A stretch of DNA of 14,564 nucleotides from Bryobacterales bacterium (GTDB taxonomy: Bacteria; Acidobacteriota; Terriglobia; Bryobacterales; Bryobacteraceae): the NCBI GenBank assembly GCA_003139735.1, contig PLGA01000565.1, forward strand, positions 4,915 to 19,478, in the 5' to 3' direction. The stretch's first letter is position 1, and the number at the start of each line of letters is the position of its first letter. The position numbers were made by a program, and so were the translations under genes. Below are positions 1 to 8,078 of the stretch, piece after piece. The notes beneath the pieces are model-generated. The model was not told where the DNA came from. It saw nothing but the letters and a program-made list of their open reading frames with translations, and ran no database searches.

Positions 1-327
1 ATGATGGGGGCCATCATGTGCATGGGAGTCGGCACGGCCAACAGCATCCTGGTGGTCAGTTTTGCCAGGGACGTGTGGTTGCGGACCGGCGACCCGGTGC
101 ACGCGGCCCTGGCCGCCGGGGAAACGCGATTCCGGCCCGTGCTGATGACCGCGCTGGCCATGATCATCGGCATGATTCCGATGGCGTTGGGCCTCGGTGA
201 AGGCGGAGAACAGAACGCGCCCCTGGGCCGGGCGGTGATTGGAGGATTGATGGTGGCGACGGTAGCCACGCTCACGATCGTACCGGTGGTTTTCAGCCTG
301 TTGCACGGCCGCAGGAGTCCGCAATGA
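1..327 (+). CDS. RND efflux transporter permease, C-terminal fragment (5' end outside window)
   Basis: This is the last 108 or so residues of an inner-membrane RND (AcrB/HAE1-like) drug-proton antiporter; the start lies before the window, so the ATG at base 1 is probably internal. Seen: a membrane segment containing MGAIMCMGVGTANSILVVSF, then the conserved TRFRPVLMTALAMIIGMIPM stretch, the GEGGEQNAPLGRAVIGG loop and a final helix ending VVFSLLHG. These are hallmarks of the last three transmembrane helices of the family. The stop overlaps the start of the adaptor gene by four bases (ATGA at 324-327), indicating translational coupling in one operon. By family, the protein pumps small hydrophobic or toxic molecules from the inner membrane and periplasm, through the adaptor, to the outer-membrane factor. 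Substrate cannot be told from this fragment. Confidence 0.93.
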   Translation: MMGAIMCMGVGTANSILVVSFARDVWLRTGDPVHAALAAGETRFRPVLMTALAMIIGMIPMALGLGEGGEQNAPLGRAVIGGLMVATVATLTIVPVVFSLLHGRRSPQ

Positions 328-1487
328 GCGGCACGGCCGATCCGCAAACGCCGCGTTTGTCGATGGCGGCGCGTCTGGTAATCGTCGTCCTGGCGGTGGC
401 GGGCGCGGTCGGGCTGGGCATGGCCATCCGCACGGGCCTTGCTTCTAGAGTGCGCGCCGACGCCAGTTTGAAGCGCGAGACGCAGGATGCGGCGGTGGCC
501 AGCGTCAGCGTGGTGCATCCGAAACCCAGTACAGCCGCCGAGGAACTGACGCTGCCCGGCAATATGCAGGCATTCGTCGCCACGCCGATTTTCGCGCGCG
601 CCAGCGGCTACTTGAAGAAGTGGTATTTCGATATCGGGTCGCACGTCAAATCGGGCGATCTGCTGGCGGAGATCGAAACGCCGGAGATCGACCGCCAACT
701 GGACCAGGCGCGCGCCGACTTGGCCACCTCGGAGGCGAACCTCCATCTGGCGGAGACCACGGCGCAGCGGTACCAGTCGCTTCTCAAGACCGAGTCGGTG
801 GCCCGGCAGGATGTGGAAGACAAAGTGGGCGACCTGCAAGCCAAGCGGGCCATTGTGGACTCAGCCACCTATAACGTAAAGCGCCTGGAAGAGTCACAGC
901 GATTCCAGAAGGTATATGCCCCGTTTGACGGAGCAATCACCGCGCGCAACGTCGATACGGGAGCCTTGATCGACGCGGGGGCCAACGCGCCGGGTAAGGA
1001 GCTTTTCGACCTGGCGGCCACCGACCGGCTGCGCGTTTACGTCAATGTGCCGCAGACCTACTCGCGCGCCGCGACGCCGGGCCGGCCCGCCGACCTGACC
1101 CTGGCGGAGTTCCCCGGCCGCCATTTCAGGGGCGCCATCGCGCGCACCGCCGATTCCATCGATCCCGCGTCGCGCACGCTGCTGACCGAAGTGGACGTGG
1201 ACAACGCCACCGGCGAACTGCTGCCCGGAGCCTATGTTTCGGTGCATTTCCAATTGGGAGCGCAAACGCCAGCGGTGATTTTGCCGGCCAACACGCTGAT
1301 TTTCCGTTCCGAGGGCTTGCGCGTGGCGGTGGTGCGGGACGGCCGGGCGGAACTGAGGCCGGTGACTCCGGGCCGGGATTTTGGAAATGAGATCGAAGTG
1401 GTCTCCGGCGTGACGGCGCAGGATGCGGTGATCGAGAATCCTTCCGATTCGTTGACTTCGGGCACGCCGGTGCGGGTGGCGAAATGA
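324..1487 (+). CDS. RND efflux periplasmic adaptor (HlyD/MFP family)
   Basis: This 387-residue membrane-fusion protein links an RND permease to an outer-membrane channel. Residues 16-36 form one N-terminal membrane anchor. Residues 80-120 hold the first half of the lipoyl-like domain (ARASGYLKKWYFDIGSHVKSG), residues 121-195 an Ala/Glu/Gln-rich helical hairpin that should be the alpha-hairpin tip, and residues 197-232 the return half of the lipoyl domain (VYAPFDGAITARNVDTGALI). Beta-barrel and membrane-proximal domains follow to the C-terminus. The start is the ATG overlapping the permease stop, and the gene's own stop overlaps the next start, so all three genes should be translated as a unit. 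Placing the adaptor after the permease is less usual than adaptor-first. Anchoring is by a transmembrane helix, as no lipobox is present. Confidence 0.93.
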   Translation: MSGTADPQTPRLSMAARLVIVVLAVAGAVGLGMAIRTGLASRVRADASLKRETQDAAVASVSVVHPKPSTAAEELTLPGNMQAFVATPIFARASGYLKKWYFDIGSHVKSGDLLAEIETPEIDRQLDQARADLATSEANLHLAETTAQRYQSLLKTESVARQDVEDKVGDLQAKRAIVDSATYNVKRLEESQRFQKVYAPFDGAITARNVDTGALIDAGANAPGKELFDLAATDRLRVYVNVPQTYSRAATPGRPADLTLAEFPGRHFRGAIARTADSIDPASRTLLTEVDVDNATGELLPGAYVSVHFQLGAQTPAVILPANTLIFRSEGLRVAVVRDGRAELRPVTPGRDFGNEIEVVSGVTAQDAVIENPSDSLTSGTPVRVAK

Positions 1488-2929
1488 TGCGCGGGGCGGC
1501 GCGCGTGTGCCTGGCGACGGCGGCGCTGGGCCTCGCCGGATGCATGGTGGGGCCGAAATACAGCAAGCCCGCGGCGCTCACGGCGCCCGCCGACGCGGGG
1601 CAGCAGCCGGCGGATTTCAAAGAGTCCAACGGGTGGAAGCAGGCCCAGCCGGCCGACGGGACGCTGGCGGAGGATTGGTGGCGGATTTTCGGCAACGCGG
1701 AGCTCGACGGCCTGGAGGCGCAGGTGGACGTCTCAAACCAGTCCGTCAAGGCAGCCGAGGCGCAATTCCGGCAGGCGCGCGCGCTGGTCGCCGAGAGCCG
1801 CGCCGGCCTTTATCCTACCGTCTCCACCACTCCCGGCATCACCACCAACCGCATTTCCAGCAGCATCCCGTTGACCGAGCCGGGGCTTGGGGAATACGGC
1901 AACTTTGCCCTGCCGTTCGACCTGAGCTATGAACTGGACGCGTGGGGCCGCATACGCCGGTCGATTACGGCGGCGCGCGCGGACATGCAGGCGACCTCCG
2001 CGGACCTGGCCACGGTGCGGTTGAGTATGCACGCGGAAATGGCCATCGACTACTTCGAGCTGCGCAGCCTGGACGCGCAGAAACAACTGCTGGAAAGTAC
2101 TCTGGCGACTTACCAGAAGGCCCTCGATTTCAACCAAAACCGATTTGAAGGCGGGCTTGCCTCGGGCGCCGAAGTGGCCGAAGCGAGGACGCAACTGGAG
2201 GCCGTGCGGGCGCAGAGCGTCGACGTGGGAGCGGCGCGGGCGCAGTTCGAGGACGCCATCGCGGTGCTGGCCGGAAGGTCGGCGGAATCGCTCAGCTTGC
2301 CGCTGGAGCCGCTGGCAACGGAGCCGCCGGCGGTTCCCACGGGGATCCCTTCGCAACTGCTGGAACGCCGCCCGGATATCGCCGCGGCGGAACGGCGCAT
2401 GTCGGCGGCCAACGAACAAATCGGGATCGCTCGCGCCGCCTTCTACCCAACGCTGCAGATCACCGCGTCGGGCGGATACGAGGCGAGATCCATCGTGGAC
2501 TGGTTCAACTGGCCGAGCCGGTTCTGGGCGCTGGGGCCGAACGCGCTGCAAACGCTGTTCGATGCCGGGCGGCGCCGCGCGGTGACAGAGGCGGCCACGG
2601 CCGGCTACGATGCGACCGTGGCGGATTATCGACAATCCGCCCTGAATGCCTTCCGCGAAGTGGAAGACAGCCTGGCCACGTTGCGCGTGCTGGAACAGGA
2701 ATCCGCTGCGCAGCGCGTCGCGGTGGAGGCGGCGCGCAAGTGGCTCGAACTGTCCATGAACCGTTACACGGGCGGATTGGTGACTTACCTGGAGGTGGTC
2801 ACCGCACAAAGTACGGCGCTGGCCAATGAGCGGATCGAGGTGGATCTGCAGCGGCGTAGGATGGATGCCTGTGTGCTGCTGATCAAAGCGCTGGGCGGCG
2901 GATGGGACGTTTCGAAGCTGCCGTCGTGA
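1484..2929 (+). CDS. Outer-membrane efflux lipoprotein (NodT/OprM-type TolC family)
   Basis: This 481-residue outer-membrane factor forms the exit duct of the tripartite RND pump. A lipoprotein signal is visible: hydrophobic residues 8-18 followed by the lipobox LAGC with Cys20, then MVGPKYSKPA, the typical mature start of NodT-family efflux lipoproteins. The two structural repeats of the family are present. The second contains the ERRPDIAAAERRM and GIARAAFYPTLQITASGGY stretches characteristic of OEP domains, and the C-terminal region has NRYTGGLVTYLEVVTAQ. Length matches the family (about 450-500). The ATG overlaps the adaptor stop by four bases; a second ATG directly follows, so either Met could initiate. 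It ends 22 bases from the convergent TIGR03435 gene, with no obvious terminator hairpin between them. Confidence 0.93.
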   Translation: MMRGAARVCLATAALGLAGCMVGPKYSKPAALTAPADAGQQPADFKESNGWKQAQPADGTLAEDWWRIFGNAELDGLEAQVDVSNQSVKAAEAQFRQARALVAESRAGLYPTVSTTPGITTNRISSSIPLTEPGLGEYGNFALPFDLSYELDAWGRIRRSITAARADMQATSADLATVRLSMHAEMAIDYFELRSLDAQKQLLESTLATYQKALDFNQNRFEGGLASGAEVAEARTQLEAVRAQSVDVGAARAQFEDAIAVLAGRSAESLSLPLEPLATEPPAVPTGIPSQLLERRPDIAAAERRMSAANEQIGIARAAFYPTLQITASGGYEARSIVDWFNWPSRFWALGPNALQTLFDAGRRRAVTEAATAGYDATVADYRQSALNAFREVEDSLATLRVLEQESAAQRVAVEAARKWLELSMNRYTGGLVTYLEVVTAQSTALANERIEVDLQRRRMDACVLLIKALGGGWDVSKLPS

Positions 2930-2951
2930 GCGGGCAGGGCGGGCATCGTCG

Positions 2952-3902
2952 TCAGTTCGCCGAGGGACGCTCGACGTGATCCACGACAATGACGTCCGTC
3001 GGGCCTTTTTGCGACTCCAGCTTGAGTCCGAGTTGCTCCTTTAGCGCCCCTTGGAATGAAGGACCCGATGGGTCGGGCTGAAAATCCACGCCAGGCGGCA
3101 CGGCATCCGGATCGGGTGTCCACTCGAACGAGAAATCGAAAGTGCCGCCGATCCCCGTCTGGTCCAACACGGGCCGGCCCAGGTTCCCCATGGCAGTCAA
3201 TGCGCTTGCGATCATTCCCATGGGCACATTCCGTGCGCCCGCGCGTTCGCGGCCAGGTGCGCTTGGGGGCATATTGAAGATGCCGCCACAAAGCGCCGGG
3301 AACTTGCCGGCGACGTTCGATTGCGGAGCCGGATCGGAAGCGGACGGAAGGGTGGTCGAACACGGCGCGCCGTCCAGATGCGGCTGAAGCTGCGGTCCGG
3401 TTGTCCCGGGCTTCGCCAGCAGGACCGCGTACACGGGGACTTGTCGCGTCTCAGTGTGAACCCCCAGCTTGAAGCGATCCGCAAGCAGGGAGCGCATCAT
3501 GAGGCGCATCTGGTCTTTCGAGGGATTGCCTTTCACCCGCGCCTGGATGTCATACCGGTCCGTGCTGGCCCATCCCGGCAGTTGGGATAGCAGCGATTGC
3601 ATCTGATAAGGCGTAACCTTGTACGCGAATGCAATGTAGGAGCCGAGCGAAAAACCAGTTGCCGAAAAATAACCTCCGTTGGGGGCGTAAACATCGCCAG
3701 GACCCAGGGGAAAGTTGGAGTTCGACTCGCCACCGGACGTGTTCGGCTTGACGGAAGCGACATCGAACGCCAGTTTGTCGCCGGCCGCTTTGAGGGGATC
3801 TCCTGCCGGCGCCTGGCCCGCTGCGGACTGAGCGCGTAACGGCCCTGAAGCCACGCCCGCAAGAAGGGCCACCGCGAACATCGCTCCAACGCTTGCCGCC
3901 AT
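2952..3902 (-). CDS. TIGR03435-family secreted protein of Acidobacteria
   Basis: This 316-residue protein has an N-terminal signal peptide (hydrophobic residues 7-19, cleavage probably after PLRAQ near 25). It shows the recurrent motifs of the Solibacter-type family TIGR03435: FDVASVKPN at 46-54, a central LLADRFKLGVHTETRQVPVY block at 139-158, RPVLDQTGIGGTFDFSFEW around 243-261, and a C-terminal LKEQLGLKLESQKGP segment ending in VVDHVERPS. No enzymatic motif is evident and the function is unknown; members are expanded to many copies in Solibacter-like genomes. Start choice: an in-frame stop lies eight codons upstream with no start codon between, so the ATG at 3902 is the only option; its Shine-Dalgarno is weak and distant. 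It is divergent from the enolase-superfamily gene, sharing a 114-base intergenic region, and convergent with the efflux operon. Confidence 0.9.
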   Translation of the reverse strand: MAASVGAMFAVALLAGVASGPLRAQSAAGQAPAGDPLKAAGDKLAFDVASVKPNTSGGESNSNFPLGPGDVYAPNGGYFSATGFSLGSYIAFAYKVTPYQMQSLLSQLPGWASTDRYDIQARVKGNPSKDQMRLMMRSLLADRFKLGVHTETRQVPVYAVLLAKPGTTGPQLQPHLDGAPCSTTLPSASDPAPQSNVAGKFPALCGGIFNMPPSAPGRERAGARNVPMGMIASALTAMGNLGRPVLDQTGIGGTFDFSFEWTPDPDAVPPGVDFQPDPSGPSFQGALKEQLGLKLESQKGPTDVIVVDHVERPSAN

Positions 3903-4016
3903 GCGCCGCCGTTTCGCTCCGGTTTCTCAGTTTACGTGAAATGCGGGGCGGGATCAAATCAAGCTGGCCGCGATGGTCGTTTCGCGCCGAAACCTGTCAT
4001 ACTGGTCTCCGCGAAG

Positions 4017-5177
4017 ATGAATCGAAGGCAACTGCTTTTCTCCGCGGCCGGGCTGTCGGCGGGAGCGGCCCTTCCCGCGGCCGCCGCGCAGCGGGCACAG
4101 ATGAGAATCGCCGCGCTCGAAACCGATCTCCTCAAGAATCCTCCAGGCACGCCCTATTACGACGCGATCCACACCTTTGGCGCGGAAAACGGCTCGGTGG
4201 TTTTGCGCATCCGAACGGATTCGGGCATCACCGGGTGGGCGAGCAGCTCTTTCGGCGTGATCGGGGGCGGCCCGGCAGTGGTTCAGGCCATTTTGGAAAA
4301 ACAGATCAAGCCGGTGATTCTTGGCAAGGATCCCGCCTTCCCGCGTCGGATCCGTGCCGATCTGTGGAAAGCCCTGGAGTACGAAGGGGTCGGCGGCGTG
4401 GTTCAATTCGCCATTGCCGCCACGGACATTGCCCTCTGGGATATCCTCGGCAAGAACGCCGGTTTGCCGGTCTACAAGATGCTGGGCGCTTACCGAGACC
4501 GCATGCCAGTCTACTCGATGTGCGGCTGGTATTACGATAACGACGCGGACCTCTCGCACTTCCGCGGCCAGGTGTCCACGGCACTCGATCAGGGTTACCG
4601 CGCCGTCAAGATCAAGGTGGGGCGCGGGCCGCTCGATGACGACGTCCGGCGCATCCGCGCAGCGCTCGACCTGCTCGGGAAGGACCGCCGCCTCATGGTG
4701 GACGCCAACCAGGTTTTCAATCGCAATGAAGCCCTCCGCCGCGGGCGCGTCTACCAGGAGATGGGGTGCTTTTGGTATGAGGAGCCTCTCCCGCCGCAGG
4801 AAATGGAAGGCTACGCGCAGCTTGCCGCGGAACTGGATATGCGCATCGCCACAGGCGAGAACCTGAATACGAAATATGCCTTTGCCGACCTCATCGCCAG
4901 GCGCGGCGCCGACGTCGTCCAACCCGATAACCGCCGCGCCGGCGGCGTCACGGAGTGGATGGAGATCGCCGCCATCGCCGATGGCTACGGGATTGAGGTG
5001 GCCAGTCACGGGGGCGGTTCCACCAATCTCAATATGCTCCTTGCGATGCCGAACGCCATTTACATGGAAACCAGCGGGCAGCGCGAGATGATCGACGGCG
5101 AAGTCCCGGCCCCCGAGGAACCCGGCATGAGCAGCGAGGTTTCGGCGGACGAGATCCGCCGCTACAAAGTGGGCTGA
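4017..5177 (+). CDS. Exported enolase-superfamily enzyme, mandelate racemase subgroup
   Basis: This 386-residue protein should act on an alpha-hydroxy or sugar acid by abstracting the alpha proton with Mg2+ help. The start at 4017 gives MNRRQLLFSAAGLSAGAALP, a twin-arginine-type signal ending in AAAAQ near 25. An upstream in-frame ATG at 3936 is rejected because it would bury this signal. The catalytic set is complete: K198 and K200 (KIK), D229 and N231, E255, E281 (TGEN), the D304-H331 dyad and E351. As I recall the numbering, these sit at a constant offset of 34 from Pseudomonas mandelate racemase (K164, K166, D195, N197, E221, E247, D270, H297, E317). Mature length is about 361. Racemase, sugar-acid dehydratase or cycloisomerase activity cannot be separated by sequence, since MR-group dehydratases share this set. 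No transporter or sugar-acid gene is adjacent. Confidence 0.9.
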   Translation: MNRRQLLFSAAGLSAGAALPAAAAQRAQMRIAALETDLLKNPPGTPYYDAIHTFGAENGSVVLRIRTDSGITGWASSSFGVIGGGPAVVQAILEKQIKPVILGKDPAFPRRIRADLWKALEYEGVGGVVQFAIAATDIALWDILGKNAGLPVYKMLGAYRDRMPVYSMCGWYYDNDADLSHFRGQVSTALDQGYRAVKIKVGRGPLDDDVRRIRAALDLLGKDRRLMVDANQVFNRNEALRRGRVYQEMGCFWYEEPLPPQEMEGYAQLAAELDMRIATGENLNTKYAFADLIARRGADVVQPDNRRAGGVTEWMEIAAIADGYGIEVASHGGGSTNLNMLLAMPNAIYMETSGQREMIDGEVPAPEEPGMSSEVSADEIRRYKVG

Positions 5178-5398
5178 ATTGGTGGGCCAGGACCGGCTGC
5201 ACAAACGCTCTGATTGTAAACGCGGTCTCTGCCAGCCCTCCCGACGATTGTGGTTCCTGAAGTGGGATTCCCTTCCATTGAGCCGTCGATTGTGGACCCC
5301 CGGGCCCACTTTCCTGTCCGAAATGCTCAAAGGAACGAAAGAATGAAACCCTTCGGTCCACAACGCCGGCCCTGGACGGCTGCGCTCCGGTGGCTGCG

Positions 5399-7969
5399 TC
5401 AGAGCAGCGCGTGTCGGCGGTAAAACCAGGTCTTCACAACTTGCACCACAAACAGGTACGTCAGGGTGAGCAACGCAATCGCGCCGAGTAACGACGCCGG
5501 TAATGGGATGAACCCCAACAAGGCCCCGAGGGGCGTGTACGGCATCAGGGCGCCGGCGGCCGCAATGGCAATCACCGCGATCAGCAACCGGCCGCTCGGA
5601 CGGCTCCGGAACGGGTTTCCCGCCGTGCGGATCACAAACACCACCAGCGTCTGCGTGGCTAGAGACTCCACGAACCACCCGGTCCGGAAGAGCGGCGCGT
5701 TGGTGGAAGCGCGGAACATCCAGAGGAGTACCCCGAACGTGAGGAAATCATAGATGGAGCTGATGGGGCCGATGATCATCATGAACTGGCGAATGAACTG
5801 AATCTGCCACCGTTTCGGGTGGCGCAGAAGGGCTGGGTCGACATTGTCGCCCGGGACTGCTATCTGCGAAGTGTCGTATAGAAAGTTGTTCAATAAGATC
5901 TGGGTCGGCAACATGGGCAGGAATTTCAGGAAAAGGGATGCCGCGGCCATGCTGAACATGTTCCCGAAGTTCGAGCTGGTGCTCATAATGATATACTTCA
6001 TCACGTTGGCGAAGCACCGCCGTCCCTCGATTACCCCTTCGTTCAGGACCGAAAGGTCCTTCTCCAGCAAAATGATCTTCGCGGCGTCCTTCGCCACGTC
6101 CACGCCATTCATCACGGAAATGCCAACATCCGCGGTGTGCAGCGATGGAGCGTCGTTGATGCCGTCGCCCATGTATCCGACGACGTGCCCGCGCGTCTTC
6201 AGGCCGAGGATGACCCGGTTCTTTTGCTCGGGCGACACACGGGCGAAGATGGCGCCTTGCTCCGCCTGGTAAGCCAGGGCGGCATCGTCCATTGCGTCCA
6301 TCTGGTCGCCGGTGACAATGCGGTCGGTAGCCAACCCGACATCGTGGGCTACCTTCTGCGTCACATATTGATTGTCACCGGTCATAATGACCACGGAAAC
6401 GCCGTTCTTTTTCAGCGCTTCGAGAACCGCAACAATCCCGTCTTTGGGCGGGTCCAGGAATGCCGCAAACCCTGCCAGCGTCATCTCCTGCTCGGCCGCC
6501 AGCGCATAAGCATCCTGCTGCTCTACTTTCCGGACTGCGACCCCAAGCGTGCGGTACCCGTCGGCGCTCAACTTCCGGAAGGTCTCGGCCGCCTGGGCTC
6601 GCAGGCTTTCGTCGAATGGCTGGGGAACCCCGTCAACAATGACGGTCCCGCAGACGCCAAAGACGCTCTCCGCCTCGCCCTTGGTGATCAGTAGGCGTTC
6701 ACTGCCGCTTTGCACCACGACCGAGAGGCGCTTGCGACTGAAGTCGAAGGGGATCTCGTCCACCTTTTCATACTCCGCAACGGCAGGGTGATCATGCTTC
6801 AGGACGGCATCGTCAAGCGGGCTCTTGATGCCGGCTTGGAAGTAACTGTTCAGGTATACCAGCCTCAGGACGCTATCGTCGTCCTTCCCTTGAACATCTA
6901 CGTGACGGTCGAGCACGATCTCGCCTTCGGTAAGCGTACCCGTCTTGTCACTGCATAGGATTTCCACGCTTCCAAAATCCTCGATCGCAGTAAGTTGCTT
7001 AACCAGAACCTTCTTCCTGGCCATCCGTCGGGCGCCCTGCGCCAGCGTGATGGTGATGATCATTGGCATCATCTCCGGCGTCATTCCGACGGCGAGCGCG
7101 ATCGAGAACAAGAACGATTCCAGCACCGGACGATGCAAGACGAGGTTTACCAGCAGGACGAAGAGCACCAGCAGCATGATCACTCGCGTGATCATCAGCC
7201 CGAAGTGGCGGATGCCACGGCCGAATTCGGTCTCCGGCGGCCGTGTGGCCAGCCGTTGGGCAATCTCGCCGAAAGCGGTGTCTTTGCCTGTGCGAGCGAT
7301 AACGGCGACGCCGATTCCGGTCTGGACCGCAGTCCCCAGGAAAATGCAATTGCTGGCATCGGCAATGCCGTGCCGGCCCTCGGGAAGATCGGCCTCCGCC
7401 TTGTCGACGGGCAAGGATTCCCCGGTCAGCGCGGACTCGCGCACGTGCAGGTCCTTGGCGCTCAACAAACGTGCGTCGGCCGGCGCCAGGTCCCCCGCAT
7501 TGAGCCGGATAATATCCCCGCGGACCAGGTCCGCAACAGGCAACTCCTGCTCCTTTCCGTCACGCACCACGGCGGCAGTCGTCGCAACCTGCTTCCGAAT
7601 ATCCTCCACTGCATGCCGGGCCTGGAACTCCACGTAAAAGTTCACCAGAACGCTGAGCAGCACGATCGCGATGATGATCCCCCCGCCGATGGGATCGCCC
7701 AGCGCCATCGAAATGGCGCTGGCCGCCAGTAGAACCATGACGAGGGGATTGGCAAAGAAGCGCAGAAAACCGATCAGCGCGGCGAAGCGGGACTCCTCAA
7801 CAAGGGCGTTCGGGCCGTAAAGGCGCAGACGTTCCTTTGCCTCGGCGGAAGTCAGCCCGGCTGGAGTCGCCTGCAGCAGGGAAAGCAAGTCCCGCAGCGG
7901 CATATCCCAGAAGCGGTCCAGCGGCTTGTCCGGCCTGCTTGTGCGCGAGGTTTTCTCGGGCTCCGACAT
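5399..7969 (-). CDS. mgtA: Magnesium-translocating P-type ATPase (MgtA/P3B type)
   Basis: This 856-residue inner-membrane pump imports Mg2+ using ATP. Domains in order: a cytoplasmic N-terminus with the cation-ATPase N motif (GLTSAEAKERLRLYGPNAL, 38-56); membrane helices M1-M2 (65-110); the actuator domain with TGES at 182-185; M3-M4 with MTPEMMPMI at 296-304, diagnostic of MgtA-type pumps; DKTGT at 341-345, whose D341 is phosphorylated; the nucleotide domain; TGDN at 530-533 and GDGINDAP at 601-608; then six C-terminal helices including ILLNNFLYD at 691-699. All core motifs are intact and the length is close to E. coli MgtA (about 900). The ATG at 7969 has no strong Shine-Dalgarno. The 109 bases upstream show no recognisable Mg2+ riboswitch or leader peptide, so control is unclear. 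It converges with the enolase-superfamily gene across 221 bases holding nothing obvious. Confidence 0.95.
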   Translation of the reverse strand: MSEPEKTSRTSRPDKPLDRFWDMPLRDLLSLLQATPAGLTSAEAKERLRLYGPNALVEESRFAALIGFLRFFANPLVMVLLAASAISMALGDPIGGGIIIAIVLLSVLVNFYVEFQARHAVEDIRKQVATTAAVVRDGKEQELPVADLVRGDIIRLNAGDLAPADARLLSAKDLHVRESALTGESLPVDKAEADLPEGRHGIADASNCIFLGTAVQTGIGVAVIARTGKDTAFGEIAQRLATRPPETEFGRGIRHFGLMITRVIMLLVLFVLLVNLVLHRPVLESFLFSIALAVGMTPEMMPMIITITLAQGARRMARKKVLVKQLTAIEDFGSVEILCSDKTGTLTEGEIVLDRHVDVQGKDDDSVLRLVYLNSYFQAGIKSPLDDAVLKHDHPAVAEYEKVDEIPFDFSRKRLSVVVQSGSERLLITKGEAESVFGVCGTVIVDGVPQPFDESLRAQAAETFRKLSADGYRTLGVAVRKVEQQDAYALAAEQEMTLAGFAAFLDPPKDGIVAVLEALKKNGVSVVIMTGDNQYVTQKVAHDVGLATDRIVTGDQMDAMDDAALAYQAEQGAIFARVSPEQKNRVILGLKTRGHVVGYMGDGINDAPSLHTADVGISVMNGVDVAKDAAKIILLEKDLSVLNEGVIEGRRCFANVMKYIIMSTSSNFGNMFSMAAASLFLKFLPMLPTQILLNNFLYDTSQIAVPGDNVDPALLRHPKRWQIQFIRQFMMIIGPISSIYDFLTFGVLLWMFRASTNAPLFRTGWFVESLATQTLVVFVIRTAGNPFRSRPSGRLLIAVIAIAAAGALMPYTPLGALLGFIPLPASLLGAIALLTLTYLFVVQVVKTWFYRRHALL

Positions 7970-8078
7970 AATGGCAAGATGGCGCTGCGAGCACTCTCAT
8001 TCTAACCTCTAAACGCCCGGGCTGGCCGTGCCATGGGTTTCCTTTGCAGATCTTGCCCAGGCTCGGTTGAATTGTGCC

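Noticed and set aside
1733-2989. Long minus-strand open frame (418 codons)
   Set aside because: It is antisense to the outer-membrane efflux lipoprotein, Arg/Gln-rich and without any domain.
3936-4016. Upstream ATG extending the enolase-superfamily protein by 27 residues
   Set aside because: It would place a polar extension before the twin-arginine signal MNRRQLLF and is not supported by a ribosome site.
3954-5678. Long minus-strand open frame (574 codons)
   Set aside because: It is antisense to the enolase-superfamily gene, whose plus-strand protein has a full catalytic set; the open frame is a by-product of high GC and codon bias.
7970-8078. Possible Mg2+-sensing leader upstream of mgtA
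   Set aside because: No proline-rich leader peptide, riboswitch-like core or strong hairpin ladder could be seen in the 109 bases.
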